DNA of 6,415 bases from Saprospiraceae bacterium (GTDB lineage: Bacteria; Bacteroidota; Bacteroidia; Chitinophagales; Saprospiraceae): the NCBI GenBank assembly GCA_027031145.1, contig JALVEG010000648.1, forward strand, positions 1-6,415, in the 5' to 3' direction. Below the pieces are notes generated by a model. It had not been told where the DNA came from and searched no databases. It was given only the letters and a program-made list of their open reading frames with translations. The position numbers were made by a program, and so were the translations under genes. Shown piece after piece: positions 6,307-6,415 of the stretch. The stretch's first letter is position 1, and the number at the start of each line of letters is the position of its first letter.

Positions 6307-6415
6307 CACAATATTAGTATTTTAACAAAAGTTCATTTTTTTATGTATTTTTTTGTTAAGAATCATTATTCATAATTGCGCTAAATTACTGCGAAATAAT
6401 ATTTTGTTTCCTTAG

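Noticed and set aside
6322..6359. 9-bp inverted repeat (ttaacaaaa / ttttgttaa) near the right end
   Set aside because: The stem is almost all A:T and no T run follows on either strand. This is easily chance in AT-rich DNA and not a convincing terminator.
6360..6415. Possible C-terminus of another minus-strand gene entering from the right edge
   Set aside because: All three minus-strand frames hit a stop within about 15 codons and none shows a recognisable tail, so nothing can be supported.

Overview
This 6.4 kb AT-rich window looks like chromosome from a member of the Bacteroidota. The evidence is two secreted proteins that end in type IX secretion (T9SS, Por-type) sorting domains, start sites without an obvious Shine-Dalgarno sequence, and exact or near matches to the Bacteroidota -7 promoter element TAnnTTTG upstream of three of the genes. 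I cannot place it below phylum level. All six genes lie on the minus strand, so transcription runs from high to low coordinates.

In transcription order: 6214-5291 encodes a secreted LamG/concanavalin-like protein with a T9SS tail. Ten bases later, 5280-3862 encodes a secreted PQQ-like beta-propeller with a T9SS tail; the pair looks like a two-gene exported-protein operon. Next comes histidyl-tRNA synthetase (hisS, 3733-2387), with its own likely promoter. After it is a small YbjQ/UPF0145 family protein (2291-1977), then an NfeD-like membrane protein with an OB-fold end and a striking Asp-rich loop (1864-1229). Last is a flotillin (1091 to the window edge, 3' end missing). NfeD plus flotillin is a known partnership (compare YuaF/YuaG in Bacillus and YqiJ/YqiK in E. 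coli), taken to act in membrane microdomains. Whether the YbjQ-like gene belongs with them is open.

Gaps between genes are short (10 to 137 bases), apart from 201 bases at the right end of the window. Two hold clear inverted repeats: 1121-1199 between nfeD and flotillin, and 6241-6306 upstream of the LamG gene. The 1121-1199 repeat has arms that each contain the small dyad CTAC-N4-GTAG, and a third, single copy of the arm lies just after hisS (2364-2378). This is the most interesting non-coding signal: a dispersed palindromic element or a binding site shared by two gaps. I see no RNA gene, CRISPR array, complete insertion sequence, phage gene or defence system, and no strong case for an undescribed multi-gene system.
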